Assembly: GCA_051162045.1 (NCBI GenBank)
Contig: JBISDI010000019.1
Reading direction: 5' to 3' (one strand)
DNA from: Anaerozeibacter quisquiliarum
Lineage (GTDB): Bacteria > Bacillota > Clostridia > Christensenellales > Aristaeellaceae
Length of the DNA: 64,000 nt
Position numbers and translations under genes: made by a program. The notes beneath the pieces are model-generated. The model was given only the letters and a program-made list of their open reading frames with translations. It searched no databases and had not been told where the DNA came from. Below, piece after piece: positions 53,448 to 62,225 of the stretch (the stretch's first letter is position 1; each line of letters starts with the position of its first letter).

Positions 53448-53477
53448 ATTATATGCGCCGCCGTCGCCGCTTGTCAA
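53448..53477 (-). promoter_or_regulatory. Consensus promoter of the aro operon
   Basis: On the minus strand TTGACA (53472-53477), 18 bp, TATAAT (53448-53453): perfect hexamers. Transcription would begin near 53441, 24 nt before the leader peptide start. Confidence 0.92.
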
Positions 53478-53538
53478 GGGCGGGTTGTGTTAAGTCGGGG
53501 GCCGCGACACAGGATGCGTGTAAAATATCAAAGCATCG

Positions 53539-53567
53539 TTGCAATAGCACCCGGGGTGTGCTATAAT
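53539..53567 (+). promoter_or_regulatory. Extended -10 promoter of rpmE
   Basis: TTGCAA (53539-53544), 17 bp, TATAAT (53562-53567) preceded by TGC. It is divergent from the aro promoter with about 60 bp between them. Confidence 0.78.
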
Positions 53568-53628
53568 ACGCTTTGTGACGTGCGTATCTTGTGCGCGTCG
53601 ATGCCACCCGCATAGAGAGGTGAGAGCC

Positions 53629-53826
53629 ATGAAGGAAAAGATTCATCCCAACTACGGCAAGTCGGTCGTGCGCTGCGTGTGCGGCGAGACGTTTGAAACG
53701 GGTTCCGTCAAGAAGGAGATGCGCGTTGACATCTGCGCGAAGTGCCATCCGTTCTACACGGGCAAGCAGAAGCTGGTCGACACCGGCGGACGCGTGGACC
53801 GCTTCAAGAAGCGCTACGGCATGTAG
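53629..53826 (+). CDS. rpmE: 50S ribosomal protein L31 (zinc form)
   Basis: 65 residues. Cysteines 16, 18, 36 and 39 (CVC and CAKC) make this the zinc-binding form. Family start MKEKIHPNYG is clear. GAGAGGTGAGAGCC precedes ATG 53629. It is followed by a terminator and then the DUF1385-prmC-prfA set, the usual Clostridial order. Confidence 0.96.
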   Translation: MKEKIHPNYGKSVVRCVCGETFETGSVKKEMRVDICAKCHPFYTGKQKLVDTGGRVDRFKKRYGM

Positions 53827-53875
53827 GCTCCTGGCGTATAGAGTACGCCGGATTTTGCACGTCAAACAGAAAATG

Positions 53876-53904
53876 CAGATCGGGCGCACCCCGGTCTGTT
53901 TTTT
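53876..53904 (+). terminator. Intrinsic terminator after rpmE
   Basis: CAGATCGGG (53876-53884) and CCCGGTCTG (53890-53898) pair with one G/T position around a 5-nt loop, followed by TTTTTT. Confidence 0.88.
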
Positions 53905-53959
53905 GTACGGGCGCTTAGGGTATAAATAAGGGGAGTATTGCGCGGAGGTACGACGGCAT

Positions 53960-55012
53960 ATGTCGAAGTTCATCAAGGGATTCAAGGATTGGTTCTTTGG
54001 GCGGCAGAGCGAGGGCGCGCCGTTTCGGCCGGGCGGCCAGGCGGTCATGGAGGGCGTGATGATGCAGGGCTCGAAGCTGACCGCGATTGCGGTGCGCCAA
54101 CAAAACGGCCAGATCGCCGTAAAGACCCGCGCAACCGTGAAGCCGGGCGACAAGTACCCCTGCCTCAAGTGGCCGTTGCTGCGCGGCATCACAAGCTTCG
54201 TCATGAGCCTCGCGTCGGGCATGAAGACGCTGGCCGAGTCGGCCGAGATGGCGGGCGAAGCGCCCGAGGAGCCCTCGAAGTTCGAGCGCAAGCTGGCCGA
54301 GATCCTGCACATGAAGCCGGATGACGTGATGATGGCGGTGGCGGTCGTGCTGGCCGTGGTGCTGGCGATCGGGCTGTTCTTCGCCCTGCCGGTGGGCATC
54401 GAGGCGCTGATAAAGCGCTACGTCCAGTCGAACGCGCTGGTCAAGATCATTGGCGGCGTGGTGCGCATCGGGGTGTTTTTGACCTACATTGGGCTGGTCT
54501 CGCGGCTCAAGGAGATCCGGCGCGTGTTCCAGTACCACGGCGCGGAGCACAAGTCGATCTACTGCTACGAATCGGGCAAGGAGCTGACCGTGGACAATGC
54601 GCGCGCGTTCACGCGGCTGCACCCGCGCTGCGGCACCAGCTTCCTCGTGATCGTCATGGTGATCTCGATCGTGGTGTTCCTGTTCCTCGGCAACAACTCG
54701 ACCAATGTGTTCAGGCGCTTGGGCAGCAACCTGCTGCTGCTGCCGCTGGTGGCCGGCATCTCCTACGAGGTGCTGCAGGGGCTGGCGCGCGCCGAGGATC
54801 GCTGGTGGGTGCGCGCGCTCAAGTGGCCGGGGCTGATGGTGCAGAAGGTCACCACCGCCGAGCCCGACGACCAGATGCTCGAGGTGGCGCTGACCTCGCT
54901 CAAGGCCTCGATGGGCATGGAGTGGAAGGCCGAAGCCGCGCAGCCGATCCCGGCCGGCGGCGAGGCCACCGAGCCGGAGGTCGTCCATGACGGTGCGGCA
55001 ATGGCTCACTGA
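53960..55012 (+). CDS. DUF1385-family membrane protein
   Basis: 350 residues. Family blocks: GGQAVMEGVMMQG near the N-terminus, FQYHGAEHKSIYCYE in the middle, HPRCGTSFLV, and VAGISYEVLQGLAR. Four hydrophobic helices (about 116-138, 155-177, 225-245, 258-275). Also called a YqhQ-like family; function unknown. GGAGGT is upstream of ATG 53960. It overlaps prmC by 26 nt and sits in the rpmE-prmC-prfA neighbourhood typical of Clostridia. Confidence 0.88.
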   Translation: MSKFIKGFKDWFFGRQSEGAPFRPGGQAVMEGVMMQGSKLTAIAVRQQNGQIAVKTRATVKPGDKYPCLKWPLLRGITSFVMSLASGMKTLAESAEMAGEAPEEPSKFERKLAEILHMKPDDVMMAVAVVLAVVLAIGLFFALPVGIEALIKRYVQSNALVKIIGGVVRIGVFLTYIGLVSRLKEIRRVFQYHGAEHKSIYCYESGKELTVDNARAFTRLHPRCGTSFLVIVMVISIVVFLFLGNNSTNVFRRLGSNLLLLPLVAGISYEVLQGLARAEDRWWVRALKWPGLMVQKVTTAEPDDQMLEVALTSLKASMGMEWKAEAAQPIPAGGEATEPEVVHDGAAMAH

Positions 55013-55808
55013 GGCGGAAGGGCGCATTCCGGGGCCGGACGCCGCCGTCGAGGCGCGCTGGATGCTTGAGGACGCGCTGCGCGCGACGCCGACCGAGCTG
55101 CGCTTGGCGCTCGGCCGGCCGATTCCGGACCGGAGTCTATCGCGTCTTGCCGACTGGCTTGAACGGCGCGCGTCGGGTGTGCCGCTGCAGTATGTGTTGG
55201 GTTACGCCCCGTTCATGGGGTACGACTTCCGCGTGGACGAGCGCGTGCTGATCCCGCGCCAGGACACCGAGCTGCTTTGCGAATTGGCGATTGAGCACAT
55301 AAAGCAGACCGAGGTCGGCACCGAAGCGCTCGACCTGTGCACCGGCAGCGGTGCGGTGGCGATTGCGATCGCGCTCAAGTGTCCGGACGCGCGGGTCACG
55401 GCGACCGATCTGTCGGCAGATGCGCTTGCGTTGGCGCGCGAGAACGCGCGGCGGCTGGACGCGCGGGTCGAGTTCGCGTGCGGCGACTTTTTTGAGCCGG
55501 TGCGCGGGCGGCGGTTCGATGTGATCGCCTGCAACCCGCCGTATCTGACCGGGGCCGACATGGACGCGTTGCAGCCTGAGGTGAGGTTCGAGCCGGCGTC
55601 GGCGCTCTACGGCGGAGAAGACGGGCTCGCCTTCTACCGGCGCGCGGCGGCGGAGGTGCGCGGATTTTTGAAGCCGGGCGGCCGGGCGCTGTTTGAGGTG
55701 GGCGCGGGCCAGGCGCGCGCGGTCTGCGAATTGCTCGGCGGCCATTGCGAAATATACCGGGACCTCAATCAGATCGAGCGCGTAGTCGCGCTCAATGCCG
55801 AGGGGTAG
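54987..55808 (+). CDS. prmC: Peptide chain release factor N5-glutamine methyltransferase
   Basis: Methylates the GGQ glutamine of release factors; 273 residues. The N-terminal helical domain is followed by PLQYVLGYAPFMGYDFRVD, IPRQDTELL, SAM motif LDLCTGSGAVAIAIAL, and the catalytic NPPY (IACNPPYL). The gene precedes prfA, its substrate, by 6 bp. ATG 54987 is inside the end of the DUF1385 gene. Confidence 0.95.
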   Translation: MTVRQWLTEAEGRIPGPDAAVEARWMLEDALRATPTELRLALGRPIPDRSLSRLADWLERRASGVPLQYVLGYAPFMGYDFRVDERVLIPRQDTELLCELAIEHIKQTEVGTEALDLCTGSGAVAIAIALKCPDARVTATDLSADALALARENARRLDARVEFACGDFFEPVRGRRFDVIACNPPYLTGADMDALQPEVRFEPASALYGGEDGLAFYRRAAAEVRGFLKPGGRALFEVGAGQARAVCELLGGHCEIYRDLNQIERVVALNAEG

Positions 55809-55814
55809 AAGGCT

Positions 55815-56900
55815 ATGAACAACGAACAGGCGCGCATACTGCGCCAGATGGAAGCGCTCGTGGGGCGCTACGAAGAGCTGTCGATCCGCGTCACGCTGCC
55901 CGAGGTGATCTCGGACGGCGCGCTGTTTCAACAGTTGATGCGCGAGCACGCGGAGACGGCCGACATGGCGGCGTTCGCGCTCGAATACCGCAAGCTCGCC
56001 GACGAGATTGAGCAGGCCACCGCGATGCTGGACAGCCCCGACATGGCCGAGATGGCCAAGGAGGAGCTCGAGGCGCTTGAACCCCGGATGGTCGAGATGA
56101 CCGAAGAGGCGCGCAGACGGCTGCTGCCCAAGGACCCCGACGACTTCCGCAACGCCATCCTCGAGGTGCGCGCGGGCGCGGGCGGCGACGAGGCCGGGCT
56201 GTTTGGCGCGGAGCTCGTGCGCATGTACATCCACTACGCCGAGTCGCGCGGCTGGAAGGCCGAGATCACCGAGGGCGGCGAGACCGAGCTCGGCGGCATC
56301 AAGGAATGCGTGGTCATGATCCAGGGCAAGGGCGTGTTCTCGCGGCTCAAGTACGAGAGCGGCGTGCACCGTGTGCAGCGCGTGCCGGTCACCGAGTCGG
56401 GCGGGCGCATCCACACCTCCACCTGCACCGTGGCGGTGCTGCCCGAGGCCGAGGACGTCGAGGTCAGCATAGCGCCGAACGATTTGCGCATCGACACCTA
56501 CCGCGCGTCGGGCGCGGGCGGGCAGCACGTCAACCGGACCGACTCCGCCGTGCGCATCACCCACCTGCCGACCGGGCTCGTGGTGACCAGCCAGGACCAG
56601 CGCTCTCAAATCCAGAATCGCGAGGAGGCCATGCGCGTGCTGCGCGCGCGGTTATACGACATGCAGCGCAAGACGGCCAGGTCGGAATACGCCTCCGCGC
56701 GCAAGTCGCAGGTGGGCACGGGCGACCGCTCCGAGCGCATCCGCACCTACAACTTCCCGCAGGGCCGCGTGTCCGACCACCGGATCGCTCTGACGCTGTA
56801 CCGGCTGGGCGAGGTGCTGAACGGCGACCTTGACGAGCTGATCGACGCGCTGATCCTGTACGAGCAGACCGAGCAGCTGAAGCTCCAGGAGCAGATGTGA
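55815..56900 (+). CDS. prfA: Peptide chain release factor 1
   Basis: 361 residues. It has the GGQ loop (RASGAGGQHVNRTDSAVRIT), the codon-recognition region near PVTESGGRIHTSTCTVAV, and the C-terminal domain with NFPQGRVSDHRI. Recognises UAA and UAG. It overlaps the next gene by 4 nt (GTGA). Confidence 0.97.
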   Translation: MNNEQARILRQMEALVGRYEELSIRVTLPEVISDGALFQQLMREHAETADMAAFALEYRKLADEIEQATAMLDSPDMAEMAKEELEALEPRMVEMTEEARRRLLPKDPDDFRNAILEVRAGAGGDEAGLFGAELVRMYIHYAESRGWKAEITEGGETELGGIKECVVMIQGKGVFSRLKYESGVHRVQRVPVTESGGRIHTSTCTVAVLPEAEDVEVSIAPNDLRIDTYRASGAGGQHVNRTDSAVRITHLPTGLVVTSQDQRSQIQNREEAMRVLRARLYDMQRKTARSEYASARKSQVGTGDRSERIRTYNFPQGRVSDHRIALTLYRLGEVLNGDLDELIDALILYEQTEQLKLQEQM

Positions 56901-57940
56901 ACACACGAATAAGCCCGGTGACCGAGGAGAGCCTCGGCGAGGCGGGCGCGCTGATCCGGGCGGGAGGCCTGGTTGCGTTTCCGACCGAGACCGTGTACGG
57001 GCTGGGCGCAAACGCGCTCGACGGCGCGGCGGTTCAAGGGATTTTTGAAGCCAAAGGCCGGCCGGGCGACAACCCGCTGATCGTGCACATCGCATCACTC
57101 GATCAGGCGGACGCGCTGATCGACGGGCCGATGCCTGCGGCGGCGCGGCAGCTGGCCGAAGCTTTCTGGCCCGGCCCGCTCACGATGGTGATGAGGAAGT
57201 CGCGCGCGGTGCCCGACGAGGTCAGCGCCGGGCTCGACACGGTCGGCATACGCCTGCCATCGCACCCGGCCGCGCGCGCGCTGATCGAGCGCGCGCGCGT
57301 GCCGATCGCCGCGCCAAGCGCCAACCGCTCGGGCCGGCCCAGCCCCACGACCGCGCAGCACGTGCTCATCGACATGGACGGGCGCATCCCGCTGATTCTC
57401 GATGGGGGCCCCTGCGCGGTAGGCCTGGAATCGACGGTGCTTGACGTGACCTGCGACCCGCCGCGCGTGCTCAGGCCGGGCGGCGTGACCGCCGAGATGA
57501 TCGCCGAGCACGCCCATGGCGTGGAACTGGACGGCAGCATCCTGCGCCCGCTCAAGATGGGCGAGGTAGCGCGCTCGCCCGGCATGAAGTACCGCCACTA
57601 CGCGCCCGAGGCGCGCATGACCATCGTCCAGGGCGCACGGGCGGCGGAACGGATCGCCGCGCTCTACGACGAGGCCGAGGCGGCGGGCGAAACGCCCTGC
57701 GTGCTGGCGCTGGCCGGACACCGCGCGCTGTACGGCGATCGGCGCATGTACTCGCTCGGCGAGGACGCGGTGCAGGCGGCGGCCAAACTGTTCGCCGCGC
57801 TGCGCAAGATGGACGAGCGGGGCGTGACGCGCATCTTCGCGGAGGCGGTGGACGCCGAAGGGCTGGGACTCGCGGTGATGAACCGCATGGGCCGCGCGGC
57901 GGCGTTTGACCTGATCGACACGGATGGAGAGGCCAAATGA
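56897..57940 (+). CDS. tsaC: L-threonylcarbamoyladenylate synthase (Sua5/YwlC type)
   Basis: Makes threonylcarbamoyl-AMP for the t6A37 tRNA modification; 347 residues, the two-domain Sua5 form. YrdC domain: FPTETVYGLGANA, KGRPGDNPLIVHI, PGPLTMVM, APSANRSGRPSPT, and LDGGPCAVGLESTV. A C-terminal Sua5 domain follows (after SPGMKYRHYAPEA). The start is GTG 56897, overlapping the prfA stop. mtaB, at 38.9 kb, acts on the same tRNA base. Confidence 0.95.
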   Translation: MNTRISPVTEESLGEAGALIRAGGLVAFPTETVYGLGANALDGAAVQGIFEAKGRPGDNPLIVHIASLDQADALIDGPMPAAARQLAEAFWPGPLTMVMRKSRAVPDEVSAGLDTVGIRLPSHPAARALIERARVPIAAPSANRSGRPSPTTAQHVLIDMDGRIPLILDGGPCAVGLESTVLDVTCDPPRVLRPGGVTAEMIAEHAHGVELDGSILRPLKMGEVARSPGMKYRHYAPEARMTIVQGARAAERIAALYDEAEAAGETPCVLALAGHRALYGDRRMYSLGEDAVQAAAKLFAALRKMDERGVTRIFAEAVDAEGLGLAVMNRMGRAAAFDLIDTDGEAK

Positions 57941-58416
57941 TCAGTATCGTCATGGTGTGCACCGGCAATACCTGCCGCAGCCCGATGGCCGAAGCCATGC
58001 TGCGCGTTCGGCTGGCCGAGCGCGGCGTCGAGGGCGCTGAAGTGCGCTCGGCGGGGCTGCACGCCTTCGAGGGCGCGCCGATCTCGGGCGGCGCGCAGGC
58101 GGAGCTGGAAAAACGGGGCATCCCCTTTGCGCCCGCCGGCGCGGTTCCGCTGATGAAGTCGCATACCGAAGGCGCGCTGATCCTGTGCATGACCGGCGCG
58201 CAGCTGCGCGAGCTCAAACGGCGGTTTCCGGCCGCGCGGGCGACCACGCTGAACCTGGCCGCGGGGTTGTCCGGCGACATCGCCGATCCGTTCGGCGGGA
58301 GGGGGGCGGCCTACCGGCGCGCCGCCGAGCAGATCGAGCGGGCGGTCATGCGCCTGGCCGACCGGATTGCGAACAACGATACCATTGAGGAAGGTTGCGA
58401 GGGACATGGACTTTAG
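57937..58416 (+). CDS. ywlE: Protein arginine phosphatase, YwlE-like low-molecular-weight phosphatase
   Basis: 159 residues. P-loop CTGNTCRSPMAEA with Cys8 and Arg14, and the general-acid Asp in DIADPFGG (about residue 117). The residue in the YwlE Thr11 position is Thr12 here. In YwlE that Thr gives preference for phospho-arginine, while tyrosine phosphatases of the family carry Ile (CxGNICRS). Arginine phosphatase is therefore the better guess, but no McsB kinase is in the window. It follows tsaC with a 4-nt overlap. Confidence 0.88.
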   Translation: MISIVMVCTGNTCRSPMAEAMLRVRLAERGVEGAEVRSAGLHAFEGAPISGGAQAELEKRGIPFAPAGAVPLMKSHTEGALILCMTGAQLRELKRRFPAARATTLNLAAGLSGDIADPFGGRGAAYRRAAEQIERAVMRLADRIANNDTIEEGCEGHGL

Positions 58417-60124
58417 AAAGGCAATTGCGGGCGAGATCGCGGGCGCGCTGGACTGCGTGTTCGGCGGGCACGGGCTTCACATAGACGACATCGGCGCGGC
58501 GCTCGAGGTGCCGCCGGACACGGCGCTGGGCGACTACGCGTTTCCGTGCTTCAAGCTGGCCAAGGCGCTGCGCAAGGCGCCGCCGATGATCGCGGACGCG
58601 CTGGCGGCGAAGCTTACCGCGCCTTTTCTGCGGCGCGTGGATTCGGTCAAGGGCTATCTCAACTTTTACATCGACCGGGCCACCTACGCCCGCGAGGTGC
58701 TCACGCTTGCGCAGGCCGAGGGCGCGCGCTACGGCGGATCGGACGCGGGGCACGGCAAGACCGTGTGCATCGACTACTCGTCGATCAACATCGCCAAGCG
58801 CTTCCACATCGGCCACCTGTCGAGCACGATGATCGGGCACGCGCTGAGCCAGCTGTACCGATTCAGCGGCTACAAGGTCGTATCGATCAACCACCTGGGC
58901 GACTGGGGCACGCAGTTCGGCAAGATGATCTGCGCCTATAAAAAGTGGGGCGACCGTGAGACGGTCGAGCGCGGCGGCGTCGACGAGATGGTCAAGCTGT
59001 ACGTGCGCTTCGATCAGGAAAGCGCGGACGATCCGGCGCTGGCGGACGAGGGTCGCGCCTGGTTCAAGCGCATCGAGGAAGGCGACCCGGAAGCGCTCGA
59101 GATCTTCGAATGGTTCAAGGAGGTCACGCTCAAGGACGCGGCGCGCGTATACGAGCTGCTCGGGGTTTCGTTCGACTCCTACGCGGGCGAGGCGTTCTAC
59201 AATGACAAGATGGGCCCGGTGGTGGAGGAGCTTACGGAGAAGGGGCTTCTCACGGACTCCGACGGCGCGAAGATCGTCGACCTCGAGGCCTACGGCATGC
59301 CGCCCTGCCTGATCCTCAAGAAGGACGGGGCGACGCTGTACGCCACGCGCGACCTGGCCGCGGCGTTTTACCGCAAGCATACCTACGATTTCGCGCGCTG
59401 CCTGTATGTGGTGGCCTACCAGCAGGATCTGCACTTCAAGCAGCTGTTCAAGGTGATCGACCTGATGGGCTATCCGTGGCACCGCGACATGGAGCATGTG
59501 TCGTTCGGCATGGTGTCGTATGAGGGCGAGACGCTGTCCACGCGCAAGGGGCACATCGTGTACCTCGAGGACTTGTTGAACGAGGCGATCGCCAAGGCGC
59601 GCGCCATCATCGAGGAGAAGAGCCCGGGCCTTGAGGACAAGGACGCGGTCGCGCGGCAGGTGGGCGTGGGCGCGGTGATCTTCTTCGATTTGTATAACAA
59701 CCGGATCAAGGACATCGACTTCTGGTGGGATCGCGCGCTCAACTTCGACGGCGAGACCGGCCCCTACGTGCAGTACACGCACGCGCGCTGCTGCTCGGTT
59801 CAGCGCAAGGCCGAGGCCGGGGGCGAGCGCGCGGGCGAGCCGGACTACGGCGCGCTGTCCGATGCCGAGGCGCAGGACGTGGTGCGGCTGATCGAGCAGT
59901 TCCCCGATGCGGTCGCGACCGCGATCGAGCGTTCGGAGCCCTCGATGATTACCCGCTACGCGGTGTCGGTCGCGCAGGCCTACAATAAGTTCTATTATGA
60001 GCGTCGGATCCTCGGCGACGAGCCGGGCACAAGCGCCGCGCGCCTTAAGCTCACCGACATCACGCGCCAGACGCTGAAGACCGCGCTGGGCCTGATCGGC
60101 ATCGCCGCGCCGGAGCGGATGTAG
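58406..60124 (+). CDS. argS: Arginyl-tRNA synthetase
   Basis: 572 residues. The class I signature HIGH appears as FHIGHLSS, the second motif as LSTRKGH, and the N-terminal tRNA-binding Add1 domain (to about 110) and anticodon-binding C-terminus (after about 455) are present. The ATG at 58406 overlaps the ywlE end by 11 nt and follows GAGGGAC. A longer frame to 58367 is not supported. The last gene of the run on this strand; no clear terminator follows. Confidence 0.96.
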   Translation: MDFRKAIAGEIAGALDCVFGGHGLHIDDIGAALEVPPDTALGDYAFPCFKLAKALRKAPPMIADALAAKLTAPFLRRVDSVKGYLNFYIDRATYAREVLTLAQAEGARYGGSDAGHGKTVCIDYSSINIAKRFHIGHLSSTMIGHALSQLYRFSGYKVVSINHLGDWGTQFGKMICAYKKWGDRETVERGGVDEMVKLYVRFDQESADDPALADEGRAWFKRIEEGDPEALEIFEWFKEVTLKDAARVYELLGVSFDSYAGEAFYNDKMGPVVEELTEKGLLTDSDGAKIVDLEAYGMPPCLILKKDGATLYATRDLAAAFYRKHTYDFARCLYVVAYQQDLHFKQLFKVIDLMGYPWHRDMEHVSFGMVSYEGETLSTRKGHIVYLEDLLNEAIAKARAIIEEKSPGLEDKDAVARQVGVGAVIFFDLYNNRIKDIDFWWDRALNFDGETGPYVQYTHARCCSVQRKAEAGGERAGEPDYGALSDAEAQDVVRLIEQFPDAVATAIERSEPSMITRYAVSVAQAYNKFYYERRILGDEPGTSAARLKLTDITRQTLKTALGLIGIAAPERM

Positions 60125-60210
60125 AAGAGGTGCGTATCCCCGCGCCGCGTAAAGCCGGGCTTAACGCAGCCTGAGGAATGCAGGGGGTTCTCGCTCGCAT
60201 ACCCCGTCAC

Positions 60211-60243
60211 AAAAAGCACCGCCGCGCATTCGCGCGGCGGTGC
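60211..60243 (-). terminator. Intrinsic terminator of rplJ-rplL
   Basis: On the minus strand a perfect 12-bp stem (GCACCGCCGCGC / GCGCGGCGGTGC, plus coordinates 60216-60227 and 60232-60243) with a 4-nt loop, followed by TTTTT. Confidence 0.94.
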
Positions 60244-60258
60244 CTGCACAGGCAAATC

Positions 60259-60636
60259 TTACTTGATCTCGCAGGTCGCGCCCACTTCTTTGAAAGCGGC
60301 CACGATCTTCTCGGCTTCTTCCTTGGTGACGCCTTCCTTGAGGGGCTTCGGGGCGCCGTCGACCAGATCCTTGGCTTCCTTGAGGCCCAGGCCGGACACG
60401 ACTTCGCGCACGACCTTGATGACCTTGATCTTCTCGGAGCCGACTTCCTTCAGGATCACGTCGAACTCGGTCTTCTCTTCGGCGGCCTCCGCGGGGGCGG
60501 CGGCGGCGGGGGCGGCGGCCATGGCCACCGGCGCGGCGGCGGACACGCCAAACTTCTCTTCCAGGGCCTTCACCAGCTCGGCCAACTCCAGTACGGTCAT
60601 CGACTCAATGGCGGAAATCAGTTCTTCGCGGTTCAT
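60259..60636 (-). CDS. rplL: 50S ribosomal protein L7/L12
   Basis: 125 residues: N-terminal dimerisation helices (MNREELISAIESMTVLELAEL), Ala-rich hinge (about 36-52), and the C-terminal factor-binding domain (KIKVIKVVREVVSGLGLKEA). Stalk protein that recruits elongation factors. It follows rplJ after 63 bp and is ended by a strong terminator. Confidence 0.97.
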   Translation of the reverse strand: MNREELISAIESMTVLELAELVKALEEKFGVSAAAPVAMAAAPAAAAPAEAAEEKTEFDVILKEVGSEKIKVIKVVREVVSGLGLKEAKDLVDGAPKPLKEGVTKEEAEKIVAAFKEVGATCEIK

Positions 60637-60699
60637 GATATTATCCTCCTCAAATTATTTGGGTTGCGGACGACCGCAGGTCGCCCCTACGACGATGCA

Positions 60700-61227
60700 C
60701 TATTCGCCGGCTTTCTGCTTGCGCACGGCTTCGATGGCGTACACCAGCGAGCGCAGCGTCGCGGACAGCACGCCCACGAAGTTGGTAATCGGCGCGTTCA
60801 GGCTGCCCATCATCTTGGCGATGAGGACCTCCTTCGGCGGCAGTTCCGACAGCGCGGTGACGCCCTTGACGTCGATCACATGGCCGTCGACTACGCCGCA
60901 CTTGACCTGCGTCTTCTTGGTCTTCTTGATGAACTCGGTCAGCACCTTGGCGGGCGCGACCGCGTCCTTCATGCCAAAGGCCACGGCGGTGGGGCCCTTG
61001 AGGTGGCCGTCGAGGCCGGTGATGCCCAGTTCCTTCACGGCCAGATCGATCATGGTGTTCTTAAGCACCACGTACTCGACGCCGGCGGCGCGGCACTGGT
61101 TGCGCAACTCGGTCACCTCGGCCACGGTCAAGCCGCGGTAGTCGAGCAGAATGGCCGAATGGGCCGATTCAAACTTCTGCTTGATCTCCTGCACGACGCC
61201 CTTCTTGATGTCTAAGTTCTTGGACAA
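60700..61227 (-). CDS. rplJ: 50S ribosomal protein L10
   Basis: 175 residues. The start is TTG 61227, not the ATG at 61311: the protein then begins SKNLDIKKGVVQEIKQKF, as L10 proteins do, and AGAGGTG lies 8 nt upstream. The ATG-initiated frame to 61311 would run through the leader RNA. It carries the L7/L12 dimers at its C-terminal helix. An L10-type leader precedes it. Confidence 0.95.
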   Translation of the reverse strand: MSKNLDIKKGVVQEIKQKFESAHSAILLDYRGLTVAEVTELRNQCRAAGVEYVVLKNTMIDLAVKELGITGLDGHLKGPTAVAFGMKDAVAPAKVLTEFIKKTKKTQVKCGVVDGHVIDVKGVTALSELPPKEVLIAKMMGSLNAPITNFVGVLSATLRSLVYAIEAVRKQKAGE

Positions 61228-61240
61228 TGTTCTTGCACCT

Positions 61241-61372
61241 CTTTCCCGTCCCGGATGGGCCACAAAAATCGCCTCGCGCACAGCAGCGCAAGGCGAAAGA
61301 AGCACTTTCATCGTTGCGCCTCGGCGGGCGGCCCGTGGGCCTTATGCGTAGCACCCGCTGTCTATGGCACGG
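61241..61372 (-). promoter_or_regulatory. L10 (rplJ) leader RNA with attenuator
   Basis: The leader folds around GCAACGATGAAAGTGCTTC and ends in a hairpin CGCCTTGCGC / GCGCGAGGCG (plus 61286-61295 and 61270-61279) with TTTTT after it (61264-61268). The upstream GGCGCAA (near 61313) can pair with TTGCGC of the terminator arm, which would be the antiterminator. Excess L10-L12 is expected to bind and favour termination, as in other Firmicutes. Confidence 0.75.
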
Positions 61373-61393
61373 CCATCTTCATGGCACTTGACC

Positions 61394-61422
61394 AGTTTAG
61401 CATATGTGATATAGTATGTCAA
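61394..61422 (-). promoter_or_regulatory. Promoter of rplJ-rplL
   Basis: On the minus strand TTGACA (61417-61422), 17 bp, TAAACT (61394-61399) preceded by TGC, an extended -10. Confidence 0.78.
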
Positions 61423-61426
61423 GTTA

Positions 61427-61459
61427 AAACATAGCCGCCGCGTATTTTTACGCGGCGGC
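61427..61459 (-). terminator. Terminator after rplA
   Basis: GCCGCCGCGT and ACGCGGCGGC (plus 61434-61443 and 61450-61459) form a 10-bp stem after the rplA stop, then TATGTTTT. It separates the rpmG-rplA transcript from rplJ. Confidence 0.7.
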
Positions 61460-61477
61460 TTGTAAAGGCAGCCTGGG

Positions 61478-62164
61478 CTAGAATTTCAACGCGTTCAGCT
61501 TGATCGCCGGGCCCATGGTGCTCGATATCACGGCCGAGCGGATGTAGGTGCCCTTGGCGGCCGCCGGCTTGGCCTTGAGGATGGCTTCCATCAGCGTGCG
61601 CAGGTTCTCTTCGAGCTTCTGGCTGTCGAACGAGGCCTTGCCGACCGGGCAGTGGATGATCGCGGTCTTATCGACGCGGTACTCGACCTTACCGGCCTTG
61701 ATCTCGCCGATGGCCTTGTTCAGATCCATCGTCACGGTGCCGGTCTTGGGGTTGGGCATAAGGCCCTTGGGGCCGAGCACACGGCCCAAGCGGCCGACCA
61801 GGCCCATCATGTCGGGCGTGGCGACCATCACGTCGAAGCCGAACCAGCCGCCCTGAATCTTGGCGATCATGTCCTCGGCGCCCACGAAGTCGGCGCCGGC
61901 GTCCTCGGCTTCCTTGGCCTTGTCGGCCTTGCAAATCACCAGCACGCTCTTGGTCTTGCCGGTGCCGTGCGGCAGCACGACGGTGCCGCGCACCTGCTGA
62001 TCGGCGTGGCGCGGGTCGACGCCCAGACGCACGTGGATTTCGACGGTTTCGTCGAACTTGGCCTTGGCGGTCTGCTTAACCAGCGCCACCGCGGCGTCGG
62101 GGTCGTACTGCTTGAGGCGGTCGATCAGCTTCACGCTGTCCTGATATTTCTTACCCTTCGTCAT
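61478..62164 (-). CDS. rplA: 50S ribosomal protein L1
   Basis: 228 residues. The start MTKGKKYQ at 62164 has GGGAGG upstream; a frame to 62209 is not supported. Family blocks: FDETVEIHVRLGVDPRHADQ, VLPHGTGKT, PKGLMPNPKTGTVT and the C-terminal IRSAVISSTMGPAIKL. It follows rplK after about 60 bp. Confidence 0.96.
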   Translation of the reverse strand: MTKGKKYQDSVKLIDRLKQYDPDAAVALVKQTAKAKFDETVEIHVRLGVDPRHADQQVRGTVVLPHGTGKTKSVLVICKADKAKEAEDAGADFVGAEDMIAKIQGGWFGFDVMVATPDMMGLVGRLGRVLGPKGLMPNPKTGTVTMDLNKAIGEIKAGKVEYRVDKTAIIHCPVGKASFDSQKLEENLRTLMEAILKAKPAAAKGTYIRSAVISSTMGPAIKLNALKF

Positions 62165-62225
62165 TTCTATTCCTCCCTGTGGTGCAAACGGCGCTTCGTC
62201 CTCCCACATACTGTCGCTATAGGAA

